Assembly (NCBI RefSeq): GCF_028476545.1
Contig: NW_026731698.1
Span: 558,001 to 622,000, forward strand
DNA from: Physella acuta
Lineage: Eukaryota > Mollusca > Gastropoda > Physidae
Length of the DNA stretch: 64,000 bases
Direction: 5' to 3'
Below the pieces are notes generated by a model, which saw only the letters and a program-made list of their open reading frames with translations, did not search any database and was not told the origin of the DNA. The position numbers were made by a program, and so were the translations under genes. Below, piece by piece: positions 11,362 to 23,041 of the stretch (position 1 is its first letter; each line of letters starts with the position of its first letter).

Positions 11362-12452
11362 TGTCTGAAAGAAACATTGGCTGGGTACGGAGCGATGCTG
11401 TCAAAGTACTGTCAAACCTGCGTCTGTTATGCGGCCCCCGACATTAGGTCAAAGACGTTTGGGTGGCCTAATGTTACATTTTTTAAACTCTTGACTTACA
11501 TTCTTGTAAACATGAACACTGATCATCAAATTAAAAGCAAAATATTTTATTAAAATTTTTAGTAAGAAAACTTAAAATTTTTTTTTATTAAAGAAAGACA
11601 TTATTCGCAATTATTAAAAAAAAAACATCAACAACCGATGAATCACGTTGTAACAATGCTACACGTAAAGGTTAGACAACAGTGACTAATGGGGTCTGAT
11701 TTAATTAACCAACAGTTTGAATGATTGGATGTTTTTTGTGACCCGACAGATTGTTGATAGTTTGCTGGCGCCTTTGATGTGGAACACAGGCCAGGGCCGG
11801 GCTTTGATCAGACCTGAAAGCGGAAGTTGACAGGAATATTGCGTCATTGATCAAATGGGGCGGTGGGTGAGCAGCCAGCGGCGCGGTCTCCCTGGGCGTG
11901 ACACCACTCCTGTCACGCGTGACATCGAGATCACGTGACGGCGAGACTATCAGATTGGTTGCAATGCTTAAGTGTGACGGGACGTTTAGGGAAAGGGAAT
12001 GAACAATGGGGTAGAATTGATAAGGAGAGATGTATCATCACATAATTGTTTTGTTTTATTCGCAATGAGTGCATAGCTGATAGCAATATGTTGCAATAGT
12101 TACATAACAAATGGTGTACATGTGCTGGTTGCTTGATGATTTATGTACATATTTAGGCCTGTACACACGAATGCTATGTACATCTGTACACTGTATGTAC
12201 ACCCAAGATTTTTACACTCGCTGTGTGTACGTATTTCCAACTGTTCAAACCAAGAATGATGTTTTGTACATGAATGTTTGATACATGAAAGTGTTGTTCA
12301 TAAGACATATACACCTTTGAGTGTAAACTGTATATATAGGTTATACAAGAGGTACTGTACACATGTCTGTTTTGTTCCTGTACACAAGAAGTGTCCACCA
12401 AATTGACTGTCTCTATTATTTACTTGTCTAAACATTGAGTGGTAACTAATTG

Positions 12453-12625
12453 TCCACAACTAAATTAAAGTTAATTTTGTCTTACCAATACTTGATACGA
12501 TTTTATTGTTTACTCAGTGAAAAATTGTTGTTCACAACAAAATTAAAGTTAATTTTGTCTTACCAATACTTGATACGATTTTATTGTTTAAAGTCGCTGG
12601 TAGTTAACTCAGTGAAAAATTGTTT
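12453..12625. repeat. 76-bp tandem duplication
   Basis: Two almost identical copies, offset by 76 bp, contain 'aattaaagttaattttgtct' and 'taccaatacttgatacga'. The near-identity points to a recent duplication. Confidence 0.85.
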
Positions 12626-12704
12626 CTTATTGCCTTATTATTTATTGATCAACTGTGTACATTTGTATTCGTTGCTATGAGAAATTTAAATTGTTATAGC
12701 AACG

Positions 12705-13065
12705 TTGTTGGGAGTGTGGGTAGGTATCTATGGTGCCGGTCTTGGGTGGTAGTGGGGTGTGGTGGGTATTGTGTCATCTATATATTACCTGTCCGGGGGT
12801 GTAGTGGATTGTGTGGGTAGTGGGTTAATATGTCATGTATGTGTACCAGTGTAGGGGTGGGGGTGGGTGGGTACGGTGTCATCTTTATAATGCCTGTAGA
12901 TAGGATGTGGGTGGGTAGTGTTACCTATATTTTACCAGTCCCAGGGGTGTAGGGTGTGGGTGGTATGTCATCTATGTGGTACAAGGGTGTAGAGTGTGGG
13001 TGGTATAGGCCCAGGGGTGTAGGGTGTGGGTGGTATGTCATCTATGTGGTACAGGCTCAGGCAGT
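12705..13065. repeat. GT/GGGTGT-rich degenerate minisatellite
   Basis: Irregular repeats of 'ggtgtagggtgtgggtggta' alternate with 'tgtcatctatgtggtacag'. The last two copies are the cleanest. Confidence 0.7.
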
Positions 13066-13173
13066 GACCTGTACTGTAATTGATGTGTTCTATTCAACGT
13101 ACGATGCTTGTTTTGATTTTGTGATAGATATTTGATGCATATCACTTTGTTTGATGTCTAGGTATGACATGGC

Positions 13174-13179
13174 AATAAA
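13174..13179 (+). terminator. Candidate distal polyadenylation signal for Frizzled
   Basis: AATAAA followed within 40 bp by T/GT-rich sequence ('tggtcttgtctctttattc'). This is the better match to a cleavage site and would give a 3' UTR of about 2.75 kb. Confidence 0.35.
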
Positions 13180-13221
13180 TCATGTTTGATATTTCACTCA
13201 ATGGTCTTGTCTCTTTATTCT

Positions 13222-13335
13222 TTGTTATGAATTACATCTTTGTTAGGCAGTTGGGTGTGGTCACATATTTGTTAGAACTTGGTGCTGAATCACATCTTTG
13301 TTAAAAATTGGTGCTGAATCACATCATTGTTATGC
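13222..13335. repeat. Short degenerate tandem repeat
   Basis: Three imperfect copies, about 35-40 bp apart, of 'gtgctgaatcacatctttgt'. Confidence 0.6.
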
Positions 13336-14281
13336 GCATCAACAGCTCAGCAACTGCACAGAACCTTGATACAAAACAAAAGTTGATCGCCTGGATAAAT
13401 TGACTTAATATACAACGTCCAAATGGTACTCCGCCTTAAGGTTAGTATAGTTTCATGAAGATGTGTGAAGGCTGAAGTAACTTCCAGCTGGCCATCATGG
13501 TCTAGAGATTGTCCAGCAGCTTGACCATGTCCGAGCTGTGTAATGACCAGTGCTGGAATTCGGTGGGTTCCAGACCTGACCGGCTGCCATGAGAGCTTGT
13601 GGTCACGTGATGTGGTTGTAGCAAGACACGAGACTTTCGAGCAATCAATAACTTGATAGGGCAAATAATTCACACAAAGCCAGTAACCCTCATGACCAAT
13701 GCTTATAACACCTGACAAATACGTTTACCAGTGACTATCGGTCAAATACCAGTAACTAGCCTAAGTCCCGTAAGATAGCAAGTATCTAGTTTAATTAACA
13801 GAGACCAACATCTAGACTGACAAAGGGTCAGAACTCTACTTTCATGTTCGCGTGATGTCCACCATTGCTTGCATTGAGTACCGACTGTACTGTCAACCCC
13901 CTCCCCTGCCTCCCCTTAATACCCCCCCCCCCCTCTCACCTTTCCCCTAGCCTTGTTTCCAGCCTGTTACACAGAAACAAGAGAGAAACACCCGCAAGTT
14001 GTTTCCCTTTACCAAAAAACCCGAACCAGCAACTTTCCCGTCCTGTCTACAGGGACCTGACATTCTGTTTTTGTCAGACGATAGCCGGGCTTCTTTCAGC
14101 CTTTTCATCTGTACCTCCCCCACCCTACATCTGTACCTCCCCCACCCTACATCTGTACAGCCCCCCCCCACTTTCATATTGCCCAGGGAGCATCAAACAT
14201 GGTGTAGGTGAGCACTGCCTGATAGGTGCTCGCCACCTGAGCGATTTGTTGAACGTTAGGCGTGAAACTCGGGTAGCTGGG
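13336..14281. other. Non-coding stretch, no recognised gene
   Basis: A minus-strand open frame of 123 codons (13347-13718) is the longest here. It resembles no family I know and has no recognisable splice or domain context. 13900-14180 is CT- and C-rich. Confidence 0.4.
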
Positions 14282-14552
14282 GGTGCGAGGGGAATGTGAG
14301 GGTGTGAGGGAGATGGGGGAGGGTGAGTGTGGAGGTGTGAGGGAGGTGAAAGGGTGTGTGTGAGGAAGGTGTGAGGGTGTGTGTGGAAGGTGTGAAGTAG
14401 GTGTGAGGGGGTGTGAGAGTGTGTGAGGAAGGTGTGAGAGTGTATGTGAGGAAAGTGTGAGGGTGTGTGTGAAAGGTGTGTGAGGGAGGTGTGAGGAGTG
14501 TGTGTGAGGGAGGTGTGAGAGGGGTGTGAGGGAGGTGTGAGGAGGGTGTAAA
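14282..14552. repeat. Purine/GT-rich repeat
   Basis: Irregular 'gtgagggaggtgtgagg' repeats with interspersed 'gtgtgtgtgaggaaggtgtg'. The open frames on its minus strand are simple Pro/Thr/His/Ser repeats and are not called. Confidence 0.8.
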
Positions 14553-14944
14553 GGGATGGGGTGGCTAAACAAGGTCCCAACGTGGCGTACATGTTTGAGG
14601 CACCTCACGCTTGTTGGCACCTTGGCTACGTGTAAACACCCAGTCCACGTGACCAGACAGACCGGGCCGTAAATCTCATCAAAGCTGTGCACACTTGTAA
14701 ACGGTGAGGTGGTGGTGGTGGGAGGGGGGGGGGGGGGGTTATGACCCTCCTCCTCACTCCCCCCCCCCCGAGTCAAACTGAGTTGCCCACGTGACAGAAG
14801 TTTGAGGAAGACGGTGCGAGTGACTTGACACAAATGTCACGGAGAGAGTGACATGAGATGACATGAGATGACAAATGACACCGACGATGAGAACGACGCG
14901 CCGACTGTCTCAAGCCATTAAGTCTGCGAGCTGCAGCGAAAGGG
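14553..14944. other. Non-coding stretch with paired G and C runs
   Basis: A G run at about 14724-14738 is followed 20 bp later by a C run (14759-14769), so the two could pair as a G:C hairpin. No gene seen. Confidence 0.4.
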
Positions 14945-15076
14945 GAATTTATGCGCATTTCAAATGACGTCATTAATTTATGCGCATCCGAAATGACGTT
15001 ATTAATTTATGAGCATCCGAAATGACGTCATTAATTTATGTATATTCGAAATAACGACGCTAATTTATTTGCATTC
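14945..15076. repeat. 29-bp tandem repeat with CRE and octamer-like motifs
   Basis: Four to five copies of a 29-bp unit: 'aatttatgcgcat' followed by 'ccgaaatgacgtcatt'. Two copies keep the perfect palindromic cAMP-response element TGACGTCA, one has TGACGTTA, and the last is decayed to ATTTGCAT, a perfect octamer (POU) motif. Binding is inferred from motif matches only. Confidence 0.85.
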
Positions 15077-16943
15077 GTTACGTTATTTATTATTATATTA
15101 TTACTTTATGTGCATCATAAACCACGACTTCTAGTTAAAAAAAACCTAATCAAGATACCCATCCAATAATTGCATATATTATAAACACAACATTAACACA
15201 AATTACTTCCCGCCTTAGAAGACTGAGGTTTTGGCAGTGTCTTCCCTTGGACGCTTGATATCCCTCAGAATATTTGCAGATATTTTACTGGGGGAAAAAC
15301 AAACACTCCATGACGAGTCCAAGCTCTCTATAATAAAATCAGAGGGACTGGTTTGATGGCGTGACTGTTCAATTGCATTTGTCGAAGTACAACAGATTTC
15401 TATAGTTTTTTCTCATTTGGCTGAAACAGCCTGAGCAGTTTAATTTTGGCTTGTTGGGCTCTCAGACATCGTATGGACTAGAGCCCGGGATTACAACTCG
15501 AGACTTTCAGGTTGGCAGTCGGATATTCTACAATACGACCACACAATCCCACATGAAAGAAAAACCATAAAAAATTTTTTTTCGGGAAAAACATACTGGA
15601 CAATGTAGAACCAAATAATATATCATTGAAAATATCATTGAAAAAATATCAGTGAAAAAAGTCAGATAAAATATACAGAAAATCTGAGAAAACCACTAAA
15701 ATATAGGAGTGCGAGTAGTTTTTTAAGACACACAACTCAAACACATGTATATAAAGGTGTCGTGGACCAACAGACACAGTAGACGAAGGTACGAGAATAC
15801 CCGAGGTGATCTGACGAACACACAGGTAGGTTCAGGTGGGGGTACAGTCGTGTATGGTCACAGGTGGGTGTGGAGGGTAACACACCTAAGCCAGCACATA
15901 GGTAGGTAGGAAGTACACAGTGTGTTGAGATAGATCAGGACACAGAGGGATAGGAGCTACACACCGTGGCCGTGTTGAAACCATTGAACTGTTTATGTAT
16001 CTTTTGTATACAATTCTTTAGAGATTTTCTTATGAAAATGTCGAACTTGAACCATTAAAAAAATGCTAATGTATAACGTCACACTATCTGACCGCTACCC
16101 TCCCCCACCATCATAACTTCACAGAAATACCAACCCATCACCCTTAGGAATATTACGTAATTTATGAACGACACCTAAGCTGTAATAAACTAGGACTTAG
16201 GACACATGTCAAAAGGGCCCACGACAGTATGACTCGCTATAAATGGTCCTTCCTCAATAATCTTCTAACCCGCCTTGAAAAAATAACAGGCAAAGCACCA
16301 AGGTCAGGGCCAAATAGCCAAAAATAGTTTATTTAAATAAGAGAGTAAAAACAACACGTCCCTGCTTGTGACGTCAGTCAGTGACGTACAAGAGACAAGC
16401 CCCACCCTCTCCCTCCTCCGCTGTCTATCCACATTGTTCATCTACATTTCTTAATAACTTTCGTGGATATTTCCCAAGGTTTATTTAGATTAGAGCCTAG
16501 ACGGTCATAGAAATACCTACATTTGTATAACAATTTACCAATCTATGACATAAACGTTTAAAGAAATACCTAATTTACATAGCAATCTATGACCTAAACG
16601 TTCACAGGACCCCCGAAATTTGCGTACTAATCCAAGAGCTAACCTACCTGGCCATCAATTTACCTGGACATGTGAGGATGTTTTATGAGGAGATAACTCT
16701 TCACCAAGCATGACAGGCGGCGCGAAAACGACAAGAAATGATACAACAAGACTTAGGCTGTCTGCTGCTTGCATAATGTGTCCATACTGGCCCGTCCCCG
16801 GGGAGGAAGTCAAAGCTTAACCAGAGAAAATGTGTATAATTTATGGAGGGGTTTGGTTACGTGATGCAGGCCTGAGACAAAAAGGGCTTTGGTTAGTAGT
16901 GGGGGACGTGGTCATCACGTTACGTCACATCCTGGGGCCAGGG
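15077..16943. other. Non-coding stretch with SINE-like head
   Basis: AT-rich. Apart from the tRNA-like segment near 15484-15548, it contains a perfect CRE (TGACGTCA, 16369-16376) with a second TGACGTAC 8 bp downstream. No gene seen. Confidence 0.4.
15484..15548 (-). repeat. Degenerate tRNA-derived SINE head
   Basis: Read on the minus strand, this contains 'gagttgtaatcccgggc', a decayed pol III B-box (GTTCGAATCC type), preceded by a tRNA-arm-like segment. It resembles the better preserved segment at 23400-23478, including the 'accgaaa/cctgaaa' spacer. No poly-A or clear end is visible. Confidence 0.3.
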
Positions 16944-17256
16944 GCGATGGCCGGGGTAGAATAGTTGGCCAGAGGGGTGGAATAGTTCGCCAGAGGGGTG
17001 GAATAGTTGGCCAGAGGGGTGGAATAGTTGGCCAGAGGGGTGGAATAGTTCGCCAGAGGGGTGGAATAGTTGGCCAGAGGGGTGGAATAGTTGGCCAGAG
17101 GGGTGGAATAGTTGGCCAGAGGGTTGGAATAGTTGGCTAGGGGTGATGGCCGGGGTGGAATAGTTGGCCAGAGGTGTGGAATAGTTGACCAGAGGGGTGG
17201 AATAGTTGGCCAGAGGGGTGGAATAGTTGGCCAGAGGGGTGGAACAGTTCGCCAGA
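16944..17256. repeat. Minisatellite, 21 bp unit
   Basis: About fourteen copies of 'ggggtggaatagttggccag'. Some carry 'ttcgcc' instead of 'ttggcc'. The 21-bp unit keeps a plus-strand frame open (repeat Gly-Ile-Val-Gly/Arg-Gln-Arg-Gly), which I regard as incidental. Confidence 0.9.
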
Positions 17257-17659
17257 GTCAGGGTTTAAATTCGCCACTGTAACTTTAGAGACGGGGGTCA
17301 AGTTCGCCAGTACAATACTTATACATTCATATATTATATATATTCGACAAAACAGTCTTACATTGAACTAGTTCATCGAAAAAAAAATTGACAAAGAAAA
17401 TTCAGTTCGCTTGAACTACACAAATCTGGGGAGTCCGCCAGTGCAGATTTGATCGTGGGAATTGATTTTAAAATTGAAAACAAGCCGCCTGAGGACTTTT
17501 AATGATAAGTATAAAACTTGACCCGGTGTAGTATGAAACACTTACCATTACTGGTATGTTACATCCCGCTGTTTAAAAAACAATTCAGAAAAACATATGT
17601 CAATGGGAAACTAAAGCGCACATGTGACATAATTTACATATAGTGGCACTGCTCATTGA
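17257..17659. other. Non-coding stretch, no gene seen
   Basis: AT-rich sequence with three degenerate 'gttcgcca' remnants at its left edge that echo the neighbouring array. Confidence 0.4.
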
Positions 17660-17815
17660 AATTAGCTTTGGTATGAATGGAGTGTGGATTCATTAAATTA
17701 CTGTGACCTGTATGGGGTGTGGATTGAATAATTTACAATGACACATATGGGGTGTGGATTAAAAAATTTACAGTGACACATTATGGAGTGTGGATTCAAT
17801 AATTTACAGTAAAGG
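17660..17815. repeat. Tandem repeat, ~45-50 bp unit
   Basis: About three and a half copies of a unit with 'atggggtgtggattgaataa' and 'atttacagtgacacat'. Confidence 0.75.
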
Positions 17816-18019
17816 AAGCATTCCGTACGAAATATAATTACTTCATTTTGTCTGTGTCTTATTTTTGTCTATACGCATGCTATATAGATCTTAGTTCCTA
17901 AAATATTTTTAAAATTTTTATATCGTTGAATACAGAGTTAAATTTTAGCTTTATAACAGACTGATAAGGAATATGTTTCCTAACTTCCATATCTCAGTGC
18001 TAATTGATATTTAAGTCAA

Positions 18020-18130
18020 ATGACGATGTTAGCTAATCAAGTAGTCACATCAAGATGTTAGCTGATATATCAGTAACATTTTGATGTTATTGCTATATCA
18101 GTCACGTCAAGATGTTAGCTTACGAGCACA
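18020..18130. repeat. Short degenerate repeat
   Basis: Four to five copies of 'gatgttagctgatatatcag' and truncated forms, leading directly into the next array. Confidence 0.65.
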
Positions 18131-18149
18131 TCGAGATCGATGTCACGCT

Positions 18150-18305
18150 ATATGATGGTGTCACGTCTGTGTTGGTGTCACGTCTATGTGTTAGTGTCAC
18201 GTCTATGTGTTGGTGTCAAGTCTATGTGTTGGTGTCACGTCTATGTGGTGGTGTCACGTATCCGTGTCAGTGTCTCGTTTGTGTTTATGTCACGTCTAAG
18301 TGTTG
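18150..18305. repeat. Minisatellite, ~18 bp unit
   Basis: About eight copies of 'tgtcacgtctatgtgttg'. The core GTCACGTC recurs in the arrays at 28128 (reverse strand) and 40284. Confidence 0.85.
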
Positions 18306-18504
18306 TGCTACGACTATAAGTTTTTTTCTTGATACCATGTCGGTGTTTGTCAATGTGCTGTTCACATTCATCACCTCCCCAACCTGTTACATGCATATCA
18401 AACTGCATGTATATAGCATCTATTTTTCTAACATATACATACACTGTCGTTTGATCTCCTTCAGGTTTAGCATGGGACTTTTTTTTAATGCGATCATTAC
18501 AATA

Positions 18505-18625
18505 TGGTAAACCTAATCATCATTGAGACATATTGTCACACACACAAATACACATAGGGCAACCATTACAATATGATAAATCAAGTTATCATCGAGACAT
18601 ATTGTCACACACAAATACACATGAA
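18505..18625. repeat. Tandem duplication, ~70 bp
   Basis: Two diverged copies sharing 'gagacatattgtcacacaca' and 'caaatacacat'. Confidence 0.7.
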
Positions 18626-18775
18626 ACATGATGTGCCTATTAACATATTAATTAAATTCACTGGTCGGATCTTTTGTTATTTGGTTATTTTGTTGATGTA
18701 AGTCTGTTGGTTCATTTTGCTGACGGAAGTCTGTTGGTTCATTTGGTTGATGATGAGGAGTTCAGTGTTGTATGT

Positions 18776-18950
18776 TGTTTTAATGTTGATACCATGTTCA
18801 TATGTTGTACTAATGTTGATACCATCTTCATAGGTTGTACTAATGTTGATACCATGTTCATATGTTGTACTAATGTTGATATCATCTTTATATGTTTTAC
18901 TAATGTTGATACCATGTTGATATGTTGCACTAATGTTGATACAATATGAC
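18776..18950 (+). repeat. 30-bp tandem repeat, left arm of an inverted repeat
   Basis: Six copies of 'actaatgttgataccatgtt' plus 'catatgttgt'. The same unit occurs in reverse orientation at 18983-19053, so the two blocks can pair. Confidence 0.9.
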
Positions 18951-18982
18951 AACAATAACAATCCACTGTTTAACAGGCATGT

Positions 18983-19053
18983 CTAGTACAACATATCTAC
19001 ATGGTATCAACATTAATACAACATATCAACATGGTATCAACATTAGTGCAGCA
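18983..19053 (-). repeat. Inverted copies of the 30-bp repeat (right arm)
   Basis: Two units in reverse complement orientation ('catggtatcaacattaatac'), separated by about 32 bp of unrelated sequence from the left arm. About 70 bp could form a hairpin stem. Confidence 0.85.
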
Positions 19054-20146
19054 TATAAAGCAGAGGGCTGCTGTTGTAGCCACTTAAACATTTTGTTGTT
19101 GTCGATGTTTACCACACGAGATCGTCACGTCAACGACCCACCAACCAACCATCTATAAGTTGTACCCCCCCCCCGTCTTGTTTGACAACCAGTGTTGTAT
19201 AGCCACAAATAGCTCGAATGAGGTCATGTGTCTGAGGTCAAACCGGTGCAAGACGTAGCCGACACGTGTCGAATGCTGTCCCAATCATTCAGCGTTAATC
19301 CATGACGTCAATGTGAAGTTTCGATTTGATGGTACATCCGGTTTTAATCAGGACACTGGTGACGTCATGCCACGTGCAGTCAAAACATGGTAAGCATTAG
19401 AAGGTAATCGTTGGATGGTGGTTATAGGTAGTAACTGTTAGGGCTCGTCAATAAATAGTGTAGCGATGTTGGCTAAATTTTAATCTCACTTAAACCAACC
19501 AAATAAAAACTTCACAAAAAAAATTTCGTTCTATAGAATGACCACAGCTCCATCCACATCAGAACCCTAATTATGAAGAAAATATTTTTATTTTTAAGAA
19601 GCACAAGCACAATATTCTTAACCCCTTACACACCGACTGCTAACATCTTCACGAAAGTTAACCCCCAATGTGCGCGAAATAATTTACGGACGATACTTTA
19701 GCTATAAAATGTCAATCATTAAGAAGTTTATTATTTTCTGTTATATTTTAGATGTCTGTTGCCCTTAGGGCCTTTACTAACCTGTCCTTGTGGCAAAATG
19801 GACTAAAAAAACCAGAATCGAACCCTCCCCGACATATCCCCGCCCCCAGCTGTCAGCCCCCATCCATCAACCCAACACCCCTCGGACGGTGTGACAACAG
19901 AGGTGAGCCCACGGACCCTCCATCTACAACCAGCCGCTCCCAGCAGTAAGGGAGAACATGCCCCTCCGTCCAAACCGTCTACACAGCTAATCCATCTAAT
20001 TAAACCCCGGCCATCAAACCGTGAACTCATTAACCCCTGGGTGAAAGCCATAAAAAGTGTCGTTCAATGAACAGGTCATCTCCAGCGACCGATCCTCAGA
20101 AACCATGGTACAGTATTTTATGTAGATGATTGACACTTACCTCTAC
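19054..20146. other. Non-coding stretch, no gene seen
   Basis: AT-rich with a C run at 19165-19174. Short open frames near 19752-20051 occur on both strands and resemble nothing I know. Confidence 0.45.
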
Positions 20147-20514
20147 ACTTGAAGGGGTCACTTTGTCAGACTCCATATGTTTGAAGGGTCACTTTGTCAG
20201 ACCCCATATGTTTGAAGGGTCAATTTGCCATAACACATATGTTTGAAGGGTCACTTTGCCAGACCCCATATGTTTCAAGGGTCACTTTGCCAGACCCCAT
20301 ATGTTTGAAGGGTCACTTTGTCAGACCCCATATGTTTGAAGGGTCACTTTGTCAGACCCCATATGTTTGAAGGGTCACTTTGCCAGACCCCATATGTTTG
20401 AAGGGTCACTTTGTCAGACCCCATATGTTTGAAGGGTCACTTTGTCAGACCCCATATGTTTGAAGGGTCACTTTGCCAGACCCCATATGTCTGAAGATAT
20501 CATTTTGCTATACC
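20147..20514. repeat. Minisatellite, 31 bp unit
   Basis: About eleven copies of 'gaagggtcactttgtcagac' plus 'cccatatgttt'. Copies differ mainly at one T/C position (gtcag or gccag). Confidence 0.92.
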
Positions 20515-21002
20515 CTCACCTAAATATATCACGCTAGTTTATGTATGTTTGTTTTTGTAAATCGCACGTTTGTATGTATTCTCCGTTGCCTGTCTACAAG
20601 TTTGTAAGTTAGCAGACTGACCTTGAGTAACGAAATTGAGATTTCTCCTGGTATTTCTACCCAAACCTTTGGGCATATTTCTAACGAAATTACCAACCAT
20701 TGTCTTTGGCTTAACCCAAAACCTAACCCATATCCTAATGGACATAATAAAAACCCATTGAAAAGAAGGATGTAAATACATGTATGAAGTCTAATCTTTC
20801 ATGTGTTTTTTAATTGGTGTATAACTTCTGTTCCTGTATGTTCACATACATGTAATTTGAATGGCAAATACTTGAAAAAATTCGCAATACATAAACAATC
20901 AGCCCTTGGTGGGTGGGGTGTGGGGGGGGGGGGTTATTATGTGGCCATTTTTAAACAAGTGTTTCGTGTATAACATAGTAAGTATGTACATCCCTTGTTA
21001 GA
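20515..21002. other. Non-coding stretch, no gene seen
   Basis: AT-rich with a G run near 20921-20932. No recognisable coding sequence. Confidence 0.45.
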
Positions 21003-21182
21003 GAATCTACGACGTTATGTGGATCCATTGACAACGACTACGACGTTATGTGGATCCATTGACAACGACTACGACGCTATGTGGATCCATTGACAGCGAC
21101 TACGACGTTATGTGGATCCATTGACAACGACTACGACGTTATGTGGATCCATTGACAACGACTACGATGTTATGTGGATTTC
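21003..21182. repeat. Minisatellite, 31 bp unit
   Basis: Five to six nearly identical copies of 'actacgacgttatgtggatc' plus 'cattgacaacg'. The only changes are single substitutions, which suggests recent expansion. Confidence 0.92.
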
Positions 21183-21535
21183 TTGTTAGCAACTGTACGG
21201 CGTACACGGGTCCACTGTGACCGACTCACGACTCTTAGCGATTCCATCCACACGATTAGCAATATAGATGTAACAGCACATGCATCGTATCTGCAAGCTT
21301 TTTGCTGTGCTGAATTATGTAGGTTCATTTCTATCTATTGCCGTGTTGAAATTCTTGTGTTCATTGTCAACAGCCCACACCTAACAATCAAACTTCTGCA
21401 TGAAATTCAACGCCGGCACTCCAGAAGGTGGCGCCACGGACAACTGCTGGGGTAAACAAGGAAAGTTTTTTTTTGTATGACGGAATTTTCCGGCCCTCCG
21501 GCACTGGAGAGATTTGTTTTTTGTGTATGTTAGGG
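21183..21535. other. Spacer between two arrays
   Basis: A 93-codon plus-strand open frame (21174-21455) starts inside the preceding array and resembles no known protein. No other feature seen. Confidence 0.4.
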
Positions 21536-22172
21536 GGGGATGGGCATAGCGGGGGTTAGAGAATGATGCATTATGGAGGATGGGCATAGAGGGGCTTAGA
21601 GAATGATGTATTATGGAGGATGGGCATAGAGGGGCTTAGAGAATGATGCATTATGGAGGATGGGCATAGAGGGGCTTAGAGAATGATGCATTATGGAGGA
21701 TGGGCATAGAGGGGCTTAGAGAATGATGTATTATGGAGGATGGGCATAGAGGGGCTTAGAGAATGATGCATTATGGAGGATGGGCATAGAGGGGCTTAGA
21801 GAATGATGCATTATGGAGGATGGGCATAGAGGGGCTTAGAGAATGATGTATTATGGAGGATGGGCATAGAGGGGCTTAGAGAATGATGCATTATGGAGGA
21901 TGGGCATAGAGGGGCTTAGAGAATGATGCATTATGGAGGATGGGCATAGAGGGGCTTAGAGAATGATGCATTATGGAGGATGGGCATAGAGGGGCTTAGA
22001 GAATGATGCATTATGGAGGATGGGCATAGAGGGGCTTAGAGAATGATGCATTATGGTGGATGGGCATAGAGGGGCTTAGAGAATGATGCATTATGGAGGA
22101 TGGGCATAGAGGGGCTTAGAGAATGATGCATTATGGAGGATGGGCATAGAGGGGCTTAGAGAATGATGCATT
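21536..22172. repeat. Minisatellite, 40 bp unit, near-identical copies
   Basis: Sixteen copies of a 40-bp unit ('gaatgatgcattatggagga' plus 'tgggcatagaggggcttaga'). A C-to-T variant ('gatgta') recurs exactly every 120 bp at 21601, 21721 and 21841, showing a three-unit higher-order repeat in the left half. The right half is uniform 'gatgca'. Confidence 0.95.
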
Positions 22173-22530
22173 TACAAATCGTACTCTTTGTTGTGTAAGA
22201 CACGGGCGTGTGTCACGGTAAGACGCGAGGTTGGGGGGGGGGGGGGTGGTTAGGTTGTGACACAGAGACAGTGCGGAGGGTGATGTGAGGTGTGTTGGGG
22301 CCCCCTGGGGTGGGAGGTTGGTATGCTCTGGGGTGGGAGGTTGGGGTGCCCTGGGATGGGTTTATTGAGAGGAAAGAAGAAGAACATGTTGTCTCTTTTG
22401 TTGATTGATGAAGATTTATTGTCATATCAATGAGTCTTGTAGGATACACAAATAAAAAGGTCATAGGTCAGTGTAGCCCTCTAGAGGTCAGTGTTTGGCT
22501 GTAGTCGGCGTGTACATGTGTGGGACAGTG
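22173..22530. other. Short spacer with G run
   Basis: Contains a G run at 22233-22246 and a triplicated 'ctggggtgggaggttgg'-like segment (22300-22360). No gene seen. Confidence 0.4.
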
Positions 22531-22711
22531 AATGAACAGAATGAACAGAATGAACAGAATGAACAGAATGAACAGAATGAACAGAATGAACAGAATGAAC
22601 AGAATGAACAGAATGAACAGAATGAACAGAATGAACAGAATGAACAGAATGAACAGAATGAACAGAATGAACAGAATGAACAGAATGAACAGAATGAACA
22701 GAATGAACAGA
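22531..22711. repeat. Perfect 9-bp microsatellite
   Basis: Twenty tandem copies of 'aatgaacag' with no interruption. All three plus-strand frames are stop-free, two of them giving Asn-Glu-Gln or Met-Asn-Arg repeats. I take these as incidental. Confidence 0.95.
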
Positions 22712-22824
22712 ACGGCTTAACTCTCAGAGACTAGCCGGTCTGATCGTTTACAAGTCGGTGCTTGAAGGCGAGTTGACCCGCTACAGTAGGGAGTCGCGGT
22801 CTCTTATGGCTATACTGGTCTGTC

Positions 22825-23041
22825 CAGAGGCGTAGCGACCCTTCCGGGGACAAACTTTCAATCTGGCGCCCCCCTCGGGAGCAAATTTTCAATTTTCACC
22901 CCCCCTCAACTTTTCGATTTGCACCCCCCGCCCTCTAACTTCCGATTTGCACCCCCCCCTCAAACTGCAAAAATGCAGCTAAATTGACATTTTAATTTGT
23001 ATTTACAACCCATTTTGGCGCCCCCTAAGGTCGGCGCCCAG
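22825..23041 (-). mobile_element. hAT-like MITE, family of 57261-57409
   Basis: A 217-bp element starting CAGAGGCGTAGCGAC and flanked by a perfect 8-bp target duplication, GGTCTGTC, at 22817-22824 and 23042-23049. Its interior ('gcagctaaat', 'ttttggcgccccctaaggtc') matches the reverse complement of the element at 57261. A C-rich block of tandem 'tttgcacccccc' segments is specific to this copy. The right terminus is diverged from the expected inverted repeat, but the target duplication fixes the end. Confidence 0.75.

Larger units (their letters stand above)
10421..13179 (+). other. Candidate Frizzled 3' UTR
   Basis: No coding sequence follows the Frizzled stop. Two AATAAA signals lie downstream (11356, 13174). 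About 11870-11945 is CpG-rich with 'gtcacgcgtgac' and CACGTG. The 3' UTR extent is an inference from the absence of another gene and the position of the signals. Confidence 0.35.

Noticed and set aside
22495-22734. Asn-Glu-Gln repeat protein
   Set aside because: A perfect 9-bp microsatellite explains it, and another frame is equally open.
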